From the NCBI RefSeq assembly GCF_020386615.1, contig NZ_CP077769.1, positions 6,807,501-6,871,500 of the forward strand: a DNA stretch of 64,000 bases, in the 5' to 3' direction. A model generated the notes under the pieces. It did no database searches and was not told the DNA's origin. It saw only the letters and a program-made list of their open reading frames with translations. The DNA is from Chitinophaga pendula. Lineage in GTDB: Bacteria; Bacteroidota; Bacteroidia; Chitinophagales; Chitinophagaceae. The position numbers and the translations under genes were made by a program. This document shows, in pieces, positions 23,746 to 33,400 of the stretch. Within the stretch, counting starts at the first letter, position 1. Every line of letters begins with the position of its first letter.

Positions 23746-26301
23746 TTAGAACTGCAACTTGAAGCTGCCAAATACACCAAAACGCCTGTTGGCACCCTCC
23801 TCCGGTAAAGGAGCCGGCGCGAGCCGCCATACAAAATCCACCCGCAGGAACTTAAAGATGTTCTCTATACCAGTACCCACCTCGAGGTACGGATTGCCAG
23901 CCAGCGTACGGAAAGGATAACCGTGATTTAGGTTCAATTGCTGATTCTCCGGCGACAAGCTGCCGATAATACCCTTGGCCGTCCAGAACTGACGCCACTT
24001 CAGCTTCTTGATAAGCGGAATGTATCCGAACAATCCATTCCCTATCGTATGCTCTACATTGAAACCAGCATACTGGTCGCTGATGAACTCAAAACGGTTC
24101 ATCATATTAAACGCATACTTATTGTAATAATAGATCTCGTTACCCGGATGCACTTCCAGCAACATATAAGGCAACGTACCGTATATCTTACCGCCAAATA
24201 CATTATAATAAAAACTACCAAATGGAGGCAACTTCACCTTGTCGGATACACTCAGCGATAGCTTCTGATACGAATTACCACCTTGCATGACTCCTGATAA
24301 ACCCGCCGCCAGTTTCAACTCCACAATAGGATAACGGCTCCCCAGGCTATAGCGGTAATAGTTGCCCTCCAGGAATTCCTCATGGTAAGCATACCGCAGC
24401 TTTAATGCCACTTCCGTGTTCGTAAAAGGATCATGATCACTATCCTTACGTGGATACATCGTCTCCAGCGGCAAAGGCGCAAACGGACGGAACTGCTTAT
24501 GCACCAGCGATACATGATGGGAGAACCCACTGTAATACTCCTTGAAATGCTCCAGCCGCGTCTCCCGTATCATCATGAACTTCTGCGGCACATCATTTTT
24601 ACGTATCGCCAACGAAAAGATATTGTCCGTACCCACCTCATCGTAATAGGTCGCCCCATTATCAAGATCTCTCGTATAGGCAGCATAGATATAAGACCGC
24701 GGATGACGGCTCAATAACCACAAAGCACTCATCTTACCCTTGAATACCTTATCATCAAAGCCATACGCGAGATAACCATACAGGTATACATCTTTGCTGA
24801 ACTGCGGCGTCGTCCCCAGGTCCAGTCGCAAACGGAAACCCTCCAGCCGGTTACGGCTCAACAGATAATAATAAGGCCCCCACTCTATCGCTCCGAATTG
24901 TTTATAACCCGTACCAAGAAACTTCAGCGTATTACTGTACTTCCTGAACAAGGGTATCTTCTGCAAAGTATCTACCATCTTGTAAATACTTTGCTCATTT
25001 TTACTCAACCCCTCATGCCGCGCGTGCGCCCAGAATGAGTCTTGCTGTTTGTTAGCGCCATCCAGCAACACAATGTGCTGAGAGTATAATTTGTTGCTGA
25101 ATATATCGGTAACGGTAGTATCGTTGATGAGGATATGATCGTAGGAAGTAGTCTTGCGGCCAACAAAATTAATGGTCTTTCCGGGGCGTGGACTGGGAGC
25201 CCAGAAGTCTGCTACAAATTTATCTTTATACAGGAACCAGCTGCTGTCAGGCATTCGCTGGAATTCCTGCACCAGGCTGACTCTACGTACGAAGTTCACA
25301 TTGGCCTCACTCGGTACCGACAACGTGGTCTTCTGTATCGCATAGGTAGAATCTTCCACCCACAGATCACCAATGAACGCATTCTCCCCCGAACGTTTCG
25401 GCACAAAGTTCAGCTTAATATACCGCTGCCCGCTGATATACTGTGTATCCGCAATCTTATACCGGTAATAAAGACCACCATTGGAATGTATCGGGCTCAC
25501 AAACTGTTTGTTAAATACCGGTATGAAATTGTCATAGATGTTAATGTTCTGATACATCCCACCCAGATACCGGCTTACACTGGCATTGTCAATACCAGAA
25601 GTACGACTGCCTTTAATGATCTCTTTCGTCTTCTCAGGGCTACGCTGATAATAATAATCCGACAACGACTCCGTCAGGAACACCGGCAGGAACGGCTTGT
25701 CCTCAGAAGTGCTGTCTATATTGTTAAGGATAAAGGAAAAAGGTTTGGTGAAAACATTCTTGGACAACTTTTCCTTGTCGAGATGTTGCAGATCCAACTC
25801 CAGCTTGTTGTACACCTCGTACTTGTAATTGTCATACTGCTTATAGTCGTTCTTTGGCTTATGAGCAACGATCTTTTTTAACAGCAGCAAAGCAAAATTC
25901 ACGTTGGCCTTTATCTCATACTCTTTTAACGACACATCCGATCTGCTGATGTCAAAATTGATCACCTGCTCACGTTCACTTCGTCGCACAGGTAAGCTCG
26001 TCAGCCGGTAACCCATGACCCTTACCTGCAACGAATCCGATGGTATACTGTTTAGTTCAAAAAGGAATTTGCCTTCGGCATCACTCACCATACCTGTGTT
26101 GGTACCCGCAAAACGTAAAGTGGCAAAGGGGATCACCTCCTGGGAATGCGCATCTCTGATGAGTCCACTGATCTTATACTGTTGTGCTTTTAATTCACTT
26201 GAAAACCAAACAATTATACTTGTGACAGTTATCATTAATCTTATCCAACCTACCATACAGAGAACAATATTATGCCATTTAACGTAAATGTTGACCGACA
26301 T
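23746..26301 (-). CDS. DUF5686 outer-membrane protein with carboxypeptidase-regulatory-like domain
   Basis: Up to 851 residues; the Met at 26256 (residue 16) gives a neater signal peptide and may be the true start. After the signal (ending SSELKAQ) a CarboxypepD-regulatory-like beta-sandwich (about 43-125: ISGLIRDAHSQEVIPFATL) is followed by a large DUF5686 region with YYYQRSPEKTKEIIKGSRTSG and a C-terminal beta-barrel with alternating aromatic strands, ending in GVFGSFKLQF (terminal Phe, as for outer-membrane barrels). Resembles SusC-associated or TonB-independent barrels of unknown function. Followed by nothing on its strand; a 483-base repeat-rich gap precedes it. Confidence 0.85.
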   Translation of the reverse strand: MSVNIYVKWHNIVLCMVGWIRLMITVTSIIVWFSSELKAQQYKISGLIRDAHSQEVIPFATLRFAGTNTGMVSDAEGKFLFELNSIPSDSLQVRVMGYRLTSLPVRRSEREQVINFDISRSDVSLKEYEIKANVNFALLLLKKIVAHKPKNDYKQYDNYKYEVYNKLELDLQHLDKEKLSKNVFTKPFSFILNNIDSTSEDKPFLPVFLTESLSDYYYQRSPEKTKEIIKGSRTSGIDNASVSRYLGGMYQNINIYDNFIPVFNKQFVSPIHSNGGLYYRYKIADTQYISGQRYIKLNFVPKRSGENAFIGDLWVEDSTYAIQKTTLSVPSEANVNFVRRVSLVQEFQRMPDSSWFLYKDKFVADFWAPSPRPGKTINFVGRKTTSYDHILINDTTVTDIFSNKLYSQHIVLLDGANKQQDSFWAHARHEGLSKNEQSIYKMVDTLQKIPLFRKYSNTLKFLGTGYKQFGAIEWGPYYYLLSRNRLEGFRLRLDLGTTPQFSKDVYLYGYLAYGFDDKVFKGKMSALWLLSRHPRSYIYAAYTRDLDNGATYYDEVGTDNIFSLAIRKNDVPQKFMMIRETRLEHFKEYYSGFSHHVSLVHKQFRPFAPLPLETMYPRKDSDHDPFTNTEVALKLRYAYHEEFLEGNYYRYSLGSRYPIVELKLAAGLSGVMQGGNSYQKLSLSVSDKVKLPPFGSFYYNVFGGKIYGTLPYMLLEVHPGNEIYYYNKYAFNMMNRFEFISDQYAGFNVEHTIGNGLFGYIPLIKKLKWRQFWTAKGIIGSLSPENQQLNLNHGYPFRTLAGNPYLEVGTGIENIFKFLRVDFVWRLAPAPLPEEGANRRFGVFGSFKLQF

Positions 26302-26334
26302 ATGCGAAACCTGACGCTGTTATAACACATTTGA

Positions 26335-26470
26335 TCTTTTCAGCAAAGTATTCCTTCCCCGTTGCGCGCTCCATCACGCCTACTCGTCCTGCTCTTCCCC
26401 TTTCCCGTCGCCTTCTCCCTTACACTCCCTCTCCTCTACTCCGCTCTCCCCCTCTTCCCCTATAGTATTC
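26335..26470. other. Pyrimidine-rich tract
   Basis: About 100 bases of almost pure C/T on the + strand (TTCCCC, CCTTCTCCCTTACACTCC and similar), within the gap between the DUF5686 gene and the CreD cluster. No reading frame or hairpin explains it. Could be a 5' region element of the minus-strand gene (purine-rich there) or a simple-sequence tract. Confidence 0.5.
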
Positions 26471-26477
26471 CTTCGTT

Positions 26478-26543
26478 TCTCCTGTAGCATTCGTATAGTG
26501 TTTGTATAAGCAGGCGATATACAAGCTTATACAAACACTATAC
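26478..26543. repeat. Dispersed repeat core plus perfect 19-bp inverted repeat
   Basis: 26478-26498 matches 7923-7943 at 20 of 21 positions. Overlapping it, 26493-26511 and 26525-26543 are perfect inverse complements (GTATAGTGTTTGTATAAGC and its complement) with a 13-base loop, a long hairpin with no T-run on either side. Confidence 0.8.
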
Positions 26544-26632
26544 AACGGGTATACCCCGCTTATAGGTCGCTTATACAACGCTTATACAACGGCTATACAA
26601 TGCTTATACAACAATCTTATAATGTGCTGAAT
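26541..26632. repeat. Degenerate TATACAAC repeats
   Basis: About seven near copies of (GC)TTATACAACG at roughly 11-12-base steps, e.g. CTATACAACGGG, GCTTATACAACG twice, GCTATACAATG, GCTTATACAACAA. They continue the right arm of the preceding inverted repeat. Rest of the gap (26633-26733) holds an imperfect hairpin, CATTGTAA (26673-26680) with TTACAATG (26703-26710). Confidence 0.75.
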
Positions 26633-26733
26633 ACCATATAACTACAGTTGGCCATGCCCGCTGGGTCCCTCGCATTGTAAAAACGCACAACTACCCCTTG
26701 TGTTACAATGAAGACGAATAAGTCAAAAAATTA

Positions 26734-26764
26734 TTTGGTGATTACACAAAATAAAATAGCTTTG
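26734..26764 (+). promoter_or_regulatory. Promoter of the membrane protein / regulator cluster
   Basis: TTTG at 26734-26737, exactly 19 bases, then TAGCTTTG at 26757-26764: an almost ideal Bacteroidota promoter. The last five bases of the -7 box are the left arm of a palindrome (26760-26774), the layout expected for repression by occlusion. Confidence 0.65.
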
Positions 26765-26774
26765 TAATACAAAG
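26760..26774. promoter_or_regulatory. Palindromic operator candidate, copy 1
   Basis: CTTTG-TAATA-CAAAG, followed by TGCTTTTAA. The same palindrome with the same trailing bases recurs before the CreD gene at 27854. Likely target of the winged-helix regulator encoded at 27538 (inference). Confidence 0.5.
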
Positions 26775-26784
26775 TGCTTTTAAT

Positions 26785-27432
26785 ATGGATCAAAGGGAAC
26801 ACCTGCAGACACTTAGCGACATAAAGAAAATGATGGAACGCAGTAGCCGATTCATCTCCCTGAGTGGCCTCAGTGGCGTATCCGCCGGAATTACCGCCAT
26901 TATAGGTGCCGTGATCGCCTACAGCTGGATGCACGACTATTACGCACAATGGGATGCCAACGGCGCCTTCAGCCTCCAGGCCTTCAACTCCCTCCGCCTC
27001 CGCCTGATCTCCCTGGCTGGTATCGTCTTAGTCATCGCACTCGCCGGCGGCATGTACTTCACCTGGCGCAGAGCCCGTAAAAATGGCTTGTCCATCTGGG
27101 ACGCCACCGCCCGCAAAGTAGTGGTCAACATGGCCATCCCTCTCGCCACCGGCGGCGCATTCATCGCCGCACTCCTGTACAACGATAATCACCTCGAACC
27201 CCTCGTAGCGCCCACCTGCCTGGTGTTCTATGGGCTCGCACTGGTCAATACCAGCAAATACACCCTCTCCGATGTTAAATACCTCGGCATCGCCGAAATC
27301 ATACTGGGACTCCTCAACATGTTCCTCCTGAGAAAAGGTATCTACTTCTGGACACTGGGCTTCGGTGTCCTCCACATCCTCTACGGGATCATCATGTGGT
27401 GGAAATATGAACGGACAGGCACCAAAGACTAA
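26785..27432 (+). CDS. Polytopic membrane protein in the CreD cluster
   Basis: 215 residues with about six hydrophobic helices (near 32-52, 73-93, 112-130, 140-155, 163-180, 188-205). Short soluble N-terminus MDQREHLQTLSDIKKMMERSSRFISLSGL, a form I associate with uncharacterised membrane proteins next to small ArsR/MarR-like regulators in Bacteroidota. No catalytic motif is seen. Start ATG at 26785 lies about 15 bases past the predicted transcription start. Upstream partner of the regulator (105-base gap). Confidence 0.75.
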   Translation: MDQREHLQTLSDIKKMMERSSRFISLSGLSGVSAGITAIIGAVIAYSWMHDYYAQWDANGAFSLQAFNSLRLRLISLAGIVLVIALAGGMYFTWRRARKNGLSIWDATARKVVVNMAIPLATGGAFIAALLYNDNHLEPLVAPTCLVFYGLALVNTSKYTLSDVKYLGIAEIILGLLNMFLLRKGIYFWTLGFGVLHILYGIIMWWKYERTGTKD

Positions 27433-27537
27433 AACAACAATCCCGCAAATGCATCCGGCCTTCCGCAGGATGCTTTAACTTGCCGGCGTTTTATACATCC
27501 CTTATCTTAGGGCTTTTTTGACGGTAACTGATATGGC

Positions 27538-27834
27538 ATGAACCCGATAGGTAATCTGAATAAAATATTCGAAAGTCGTATACGCCTCGGTGTAATGAGT
27601 ATCCTCATGGTCAATGAAGAGATCAACTTCAACGACCTCAAACAAATGCTGGAAGTCACCGACGGCAATCTCGCCTCCCACCTCAACACCCTGGAAGAAA
27701 ATGGCTTCCTCAAAGTGCACAAAGGTTTCATAGGACGCAAGACCAATACCACCTACTCCATCACCAAAGCCGGCGAAAAAGCCTTCAAAAGCCACCTCGC
27801 CGCACTCGAAGAAATGCTCAAATTCATGCAGTAA
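27538..27834 (+). CDS. Small winged-helix transcriptional regulator
   Basis: 98 residues, a single ArsR/MarR-like winged helix with nothing else: helix-turn-helix at about 30-60 (INFNDLKQMLEVTDGNLASHLNTLEENG) in two parts, INFNDLKQMLEVTDG and NLASHLNTLEENG, then the wing KTNTTYSITKAGEKAF. No metal-binding cysteines, so not a classical metal sensor. Sits between the membrane protein and CreD genes and most likely binds the palindromes before both. Stop at 27834, 59 bases before creD. Confidence 0.85.
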   Translation: MNPIGNLNKIFESRIRLGVMSILMVNEEINFNDLKQMLEVTDGNLASHLNTLEENGFLKVHKGFIGRKTNTTYSITKAGEKAFKSHLAALEEMLKFMQ

Positions 27835-27853
27835 ATTTTTTTTTGTCCCTATA

Positions 27854-27868
27854 CTTTGAAATACAAAG
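27854..27868. promoter_or_regulatory. Palindromic operator candidate, copy 2
   Basis: CTTTG-AAATA-CAAAG (ACTTTG/CAAAGT when extended by one base), trailing TGCTTTTAAA. Shares AATACAAAGTGCTTTTAA-type sequence with copy 1 at 26760; lies 25 bases before creD. Confidence 0.5.
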
Positions 27869-27892
27869 TGCTTTTAAATAAAATTCATAAAC

Positions 27893-29236
27893 ATGGATAC
27901 CACTCAACTCCCAGGCAAAAACAACTTCTTCCAAAAATACGGCTACGCCGTCAAAGCAGTACTCATAGGCGTCCTCGTCCTCATGCTACTCATCCCCACC
28001 GTCATGATCATGGCAATCATCAACGAACGGGAATCCCGCCACAACGAAGCAGCCGCAGAAATAAGCGACCGCTGGGCCAAAGAACAAACCATAACCGGTC
28101 CTGTACTGATCATTCCCTATATTATCAAACCTGTATCTGTAGCTGACAGCACGGTACGGCAGGAAAATAGGCTCAGCTATGCCTATTTCCTGCCCGAAAC
28201 GCTGGACATCAACGGCAACATCCTCCCCGAAATCAGAAAACGGGGCATCTATCAGGTGCCCGTCTATAACTCCAACATCCGCCTCTCCGGTTCCTTCAAA
28301 CCCCTCTCCTCCGCCGATCAAACCATACCGACAGAAGTCCTCATTACCAAAGATGCCTACCTCGTCATCGGCGTATCCGATATGAGAGGTATCGGTAACC
28401 AGGTACAACTGCAATGGAATGGACAACCTCTCGCCTTCAACCCCGGCACCGCCGGCGGTAACCTCTTCACCAATGGCATACAGGCCAAAGTACCCGTAAC
28501 CGTCACCGACAGCGGCAATGTCCACTTCTCCGTGAATATCGCCCTCAAAGGCTCCGGACAAATATCCTTCTCCCCCGTCGGCAAAACCACCCGCCTGCAA
28601 ATGGCCTCCTCCTGGAACAGCCCCAGCTTCGCAGGCGCCTTCCTGCCGGAAAAACACCAGATCGACGATAAAGGATTCAACGCCTCCTGGCTCGTCACCA
28701 ACATGAACCGCAGCTTCCCGCAATCCTGGCAACTGAATGATAAATACGATATCCACTCCGCCGACTTCGGCGTCAAATTATACATGTCCGTAGATGGATA
28801 CCAGAAATCAATGAGAGCCGTTAAATACGCCATCCTCATCATCGGCCTCACCTTCCTGGTATTCTACTTCATCGAACTACTCCAACATCAATCCGTACAC
28901 CCGCTACAATACATCCTCATCGGCCTCGCCTTGTGTATCTTCTATACGTTACTCATCGCCCTGGCCGAACAACTGGGCTTTAACATCGCATACCTCATCG
29001 CCGCCAGCCTCACCATCGGCCTCGTTACCTTGTACACCGCCAGCGTGTTCACCAACAAATGGACATCCTTCGGCATAGGTGGCGCCATGCTCACCCTCTA
29101 TGGATTCATCTTTATCATCATCCGCTCCGAAGATCAGGCCCTCCTCATGGGTAGCCTCGGACTGTTCATCATCCTGGCCATCGTCATGTTCTTCAGCCGC
29201 AAAATAAAATGGGATACCCTCGGAGCCCGCATATAA
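27893..29236 (+). CDS. creD: CreD family inner-membrane protein
   Basis: 447 residues. Cytoplasmic N-terminus, first transmembrane helix at about 24-44 (VLIGVLVLMLLIPTVMIMAII in part), a large periplasmic beta-rich domain (about 50-305), then five or more helices from about 305 to 435. The CreD signature RESRHNEAAAEISDRWAKEQT ... GPVLIIPY is clear (shown in parts). In enterobacteria CreD belongs to the CreBC regulon and affects envelope and beta-lactam tolerance; here the two-component system is replaced by a small winged-helix regulator, so control must differ. Biochemical activity is unknown. Confidence 0.92.
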   Translation: MDTTQLPGKNNFFQKYGYAVKAVLIGVLVLMLLIPTVMIMAIINERESRHNEAAAEISDRWAKEQTITGPVLIIPYIIKPVSVADSTVRQENRLSYAYFLPETLDINGNILPEIRKRGIYQVPVYNSNIRLSGSFKPLSSADQTIPTEVLITKDAYLVIGVSDMRGIGNQVQLQWNGQPLAFNPGTAGGNLFTNGIQAKVPVTVTDSGNVHFSVNIALKGSGQISFSPVGKTTRLQMASSWNSPSFAGAFLPEKHQIDDKGFNASWLVTNMNRSFPQSWQLNDKYDIHSADFGVKLYMSVDGYQKSMRAVKYAILIIGLTFLVFYFIELLQHQSVHPLQYILIGLALCIFYTLLIALAEQLGFNIAYLIAASLTIGLVTLYTASVFTNKWTSFGIGGAMLTLYGFIFIIIRSEDQALLMGSLGLFIILAIVMFFSRKIKWDTLGARI

Positions 29237-29283
29237 CCACCTCCAGAAGGCAAGCGAAACTTGGATTTTAACTAACTTAATGT

Positions 29284-29652
29284 ATGTCTCAGCCTAAAAA
29301 TAAATACCTGTCTCAGCGTATCAACAGCTTTAAGTATGCCTTTCAGGGTATCGCTGCCTTCCTTCAGTCCGAACCACATGCCCGCCTGCATGCCATCGCC
29401 ACCGTCGCCGTCATCGCCGCAGGCTGCTGGTGCAAACTACCCGCCAAAGACTGGATCAACATCCTCATCGTCATCGGGCTGGTATGGACCACCGAAATGT
29501 TCAACACCGTCGTCGAAAAGATCATGGACCACCTCTCCCCCGACTATCACCCGAAAGTCAAATGGATTAAGGATGTTGCCGCCGGAGCAGTATTGGTAGC
29601 CGCTATCATCGCCGCCGCCGTAGGTGCGATCATATTTATCCCGCTACTATGA
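29284..29652 (+). CDS. Diacylglycerol/undecaprenol kinase family protein
   Basis: 122 residues; small integral-membrane kinase phosphorylating a lipid alcohol, in Gram-positives undecaprenol and in proteobacteria diacylglycerol. Three hydrophobic helices (about 33-50, 55-72, 95-118). Catalytic motif ExxNTxxE is TTEMFNTVVEKIMD (about 77-90), with DVAAGAVL after it. Overlap with the next gene is avoided if that starts at 29705. Confidence 0.9.
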   Translation: MSQPKNKYLSQRINSFKYAFQGIAAFLQSEPHARLHAIATVAVIAAGCWCKLPAKDWINILIVIGLVWTTEMFNTVVEKIMDHLSPDYHPKVKWIKDVAAGAVLVAAIIAAAVGAIIFIPLL

Positions 29653-29704
29653 ACAGCATAACCCGGTAAAAGAAATAAGACACCATCGTGCAAAAAGAAA
29701 TGAT

Positions 29705-30388
29705 ATGAAATCACTACAAACAAACTTGCTGTTAATAGAACGCCGCATCAGAAGAGGCGATACCATGCCCGTCCTGCTCCTGTCTATCGGCTTTAGCCTC
29801 GTCCTGCTCCTGGCCCGTATCGGCATCACAGGCACCATGCAATACAGCGGGCTGCTCTGGAACCTCTTCCTAGCCTGGGTACCCTATGGTATCACCTCCT
29901 GGATGCAACGGTTCGAACACTATAAATCCCGCAACGGCTTCAAAACACTTCGCATCGTCGCCGTCATATGGTGGATGCTGTTCCTGCCCAACGCCCCCTA
30001 CATCCTCACCGATCTATACCACCTCCCCCAGGGCGGTGCCCCCATGTGGTTCGATCTCTTCCTCATCCTCTCCTTCGCCTGGAACGGCCTCTGGCTCGGA
30101 TATCTCTCCCTCCGCTATATGGAACAACGCTGGACAGATCGTTACCCTGACAAACCACTACTGCTCTTCACCTTCCCCGTACTCATACTCTGCGGCCTCG
30201 GCGTATACGTAGGCAGATACCTCCGCTGGAATACCTGGGACGTCCTCACAGACCCCTTCATGATCATCCGCACCCTAAGCGATATCATATTCCATCCCAT
30301 CCAAAACATCGACGTATGGGCCTTCTCCTGCTGCATGGCCGTATTTATGACCATCATCAGGCTGGTTATATCCGCCCGCAAAGCCTGA
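29705..30388 (+). CDS. DUF1361 domain membrane protein
   Basis: 227 residues from the ATG at 29705 (a longer frame from 29624 would overlap the kinase). Seven or so transmembrane helices. Family motifs WNLFLAWVPYG, LFLPNAPYILTDLYHL and MWFDLFLILSFAWNGLWLG are all present; the Asn-Ala-Pro-Tyr and Asp-Leu-Tyr-His residues are typical for DUF1361. Function unknown. Follows the lipid kinase at 52 bases and ends in a perfect 19-bp terminator. Confidence 0.88.
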   Translation: MKSLQTNLLLIERRIRRGDTMPVLLLSIGFSLVLLLARIGITGTMQYSGLLWNLFLAWVPYGITSWMQRFEHYKSRNGFKTLRIVAVIWWMLFLPNAPYILTDLYHLPQGGAPMWFDLFLILSFAWNGLWLGYLSLRYMEQRWTDRYPDKPLLLFTFPVLILCGLGVYVGRYLRWNTWDVLTDPFMIIRTLSDIIFHPIQNIDVWAFSCCMAVFMTIIRLVISARKA

Positions 30389-30404
30389 CGCATCACCTCA
30401 TATA

Positions 30405-30446
30405 AAAAGCGAAAGGGAATACCCACCGGTATTCCCTTTCGCTTTT
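30405..30446. terminator. Bidirectional 19-bp terminator
   Basis: Perfect arms 30405-30423 and 30428-30446 (begin AAAAGCGAAAGGG) with the 4-base loop CACC; A-run on the left and T-run on the right make it work for the DUF1361 gene and the convergent outer-membrane gene. Confidence 0.92.
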
Positions 30447-30479
30447 CAGTCACAATGATATATCGTAAATACAGTAAGA

Positions 30480-33400
30480 TTAGAAATCTACACCCAATCC
30501 AAAATACCAGATCGGTTTACCCCGGAAGAAACCAGTCATCGGCCAGCCTGCATCAGCACGCAGGAAATAACCGGCAATCGTCGTACGGGCGCCAAATCCA
30601 TAGCCCGCTACAAAAGGCCCCAGGAAACCTTCCTTCACCTTCACCGTCACGCCACTCTGAGGATTGGTATAATACTGGTAATTCGCATCTTTAAAACTCA
30701 ACTTCTGATTCCATGCAGTACCGATATCCACAAAGCTGGTCACCTGGAAGTTCCGCAGGAACGCAGAATTAATAGGCTTGTCAATGAAAGTGGCAAACAC
30801 GGGCAAACGCAACTCCGTATTCATCAACATCACATTATTACCGTTTTTAGCATTCTGCTTGTAACCACGCAGGTTCACCGCCAGCGTCTGGAACGCATAG
30901 TTCTCCGTCATATTCACCGGTGTATTCGGGTTGATCTTCGGGTTCAGCCAGTTGTCAGTACCCCCCAGGTAATAGATCACCTTACGCGTACCCCAGGAGA
31001 TATCCGCCGCAAAACGGGTCGCCCAGATGAAATTCCGGAAGATCGTCTCGTAATGGCGCCAATCCACCCCCATATTATAAGTAAATTTGCCTTTGTTAGC
31101 CATCGTACCGTTATTGAAGAAAGCATTCAGATCACCTCCCAACTGGGCATTGATCTCCGCATATACCTTATAACGCGTACCATGCCAGATATTGATCGCC
31201 GGGTTGATCGTGTTATCATACACATACTCCAGGCGTCCCAACGCATATTGCTCCTTCAAGTCCTTACTTTGTAAGGAGATACTGTCAGATGCCAGCTTCA
31301 CCAGACGATCCGTACGATAACCCAATTGCAGCCGCAAACTTCTTACCGGGTCAAATGGATAACGCACCTCTATCTGGTACAGGTTTGTCTTCAGCTTCGC
31401 CGGATAACCACCGGTAGAATCAAATACCGTGTTCTTATCCACCTTACGGTAGTAGGTGAACTTATAATCAAAACGTTTCTTCAGATAAGCAAAAGAGAAG
31501 AAATACTCGCTACCATCCAGGGAAGATGGTACACGGAAACCTCCGCTGAACTTATAGTCCTCCATCAGGTCACTCACCCCGATACGGATCAACCCATTTA
31601 CCGGATCGGTCAGCCGGATCGGACTGCTCGGTGGCCCTGTAAAGGTCTGGTACCGGTTCACCAGTATCGAGTTGTCGATCTGCGCTATCAGGTAATCTGT
31701 CGAGAACTTAAGTTTATAGGGGAATAACTTGGCCTTCTTCAGGATAGGCTCGGATTTTATCAGCTGAATAGCAGGAATACCCGTATTGGTCGCCACACTG
31801 TCTGCTGGATCATTGCCAAATTCGCTTTGGAAGAAATCCGGATGATGGGTGGTATCCTTCGCCTTACCCGGCTGATAGGTAGGCAGCCCCATCCGGATAC
31901 TGTCTTCCCGCATCTGGGTAGCACGGTAACGGGTCGGACGGGTACTTACATTACGCTTACGCAGGGTATTGGTATCCACCTTTAGTTTGTAAAGACGTTT
32001 GTATTCGTTGATACCGATTACCTCGGATACCTCTCCCTGGTCGCCGGCAGCCCGCGACTCTTTGATGCCAAACTGGTAGTTCGTCAGCGGGAAAGTATAA
32101 GTGGAATCCTTCGTCAACGTCACCACTGCAATAGAATCCGGCGCCGTGGTGCCGAAATCCAGCAACGCAGAGTCCAGTTCTTCCTTGTCAGGGTTATGCA
32201 GTATCTCAGACCCTACATATACCAGACTATCTACACCCGCACGCTCCGTTTTGAAGAAACCGGCATACCGGTTACGGATACCGTTAGCATCAGAAACGAA
32301 TGTGAAGTGGGTCGTGTTGTATTGTGCCGGGTTACGCGCATTGCCATATTGCATATCCGTCATCTGTGAGATCTGCTTCTCAGAGGTCTTATTCCAGTTG
32401 TCGATCAGGAAGATATTGTAACGCCCGTTAGGCAATACCGTATCCGCACTCTTCGCCTTAGGACCGGGACGGTTGGAAGAGTAGATAATACCGCTCTTAC
32501 CAGGGAAAGCTACAAAAGAAGGGTCCAGGTCGTCATATACGTCGTTCGTGATCTGCTCCGTCTTGGAAGTGCTGATATTGTAGGTGAAGATATCCGTATG
32601 ACCATTCCGCACAGCAGACAACAATAGCGTGTTGTCAAACTCAAAGAAATACTTCATATCGATCACCCGGTCAAATTGTTTCAGATCCTGCCGGATAGTC
32701 GTACGGGTCAGCAGATCGTAGATCATCAGTTTTGTCTTGCCCTCATGCTCATACGCGATCGCCAGGCGATTACCCTTCTGGTTCCACGCCAGCTGCGGAT
32801 AGTTAGGATCTAACTGGTTGGCCAGCTGTTTCACTCCGCTACGCAGCAATACCTTCGGTTTGTTGAAGCCCAGCTCTATCTGCACCCGGTACAGCCCTTT
32901 CTTATACTGCACCACCGCATAGGAGTTGTTCTTCGGATTTGCCTGGAAACGATAGTAGTCTGTAGTCTTGGTCACCTCGCGGGTCACGATCGTCCTACCC
33001 TTTGTCACCTGGCGGCGACGGCGGTTATCCTCCGCATAGCGGCGGATATTAAAAGTCATAAAGTCTTTGGTTGCATTTTTCGGGGTCTGGTTCAACACCT
33101 GCTCAAAACCCCGCTTTAACCCACGATTGATACGGGATATATACATCAGGTAAGGCACCGCATCCTTACCATACTTACTCTCTACATAATACCAGAACGC
33201 ATGGCCTGCCAGCAAAGGCTTCTCGTACGCCAGCTTATTAAAATTATCATATCTGCCCGATTGTATGGCTGTCTTCAACTCCTCATCCAACTGCGCATTC
33301 CAGTTCTCCGCTGCATAAGCAATGAATCCGTCTGTAAACCACTTCGGAAAATCAATCAACACCGCATTACCGGCAAACTCCCCGATGTCCTCCCCAAATA

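Noticed and set aside
23740..23750. One base between convergent stop codons treated as an assembly join
   Set aside because: Both proteins end at normal positions for their families, and close convergent ends are common here (also 38019/38023).
26541..26632. CRISPR array
   Set aside because: Units are only 11-12 bases, degenerate and without unique spacers; no cas genes nearby.
29624..29704. Extended start of the DUF1361 protein overlapping the lipid kinase
   Set aside because: The added residues are polar and unlike the family; the ATG at 29705 fits better.
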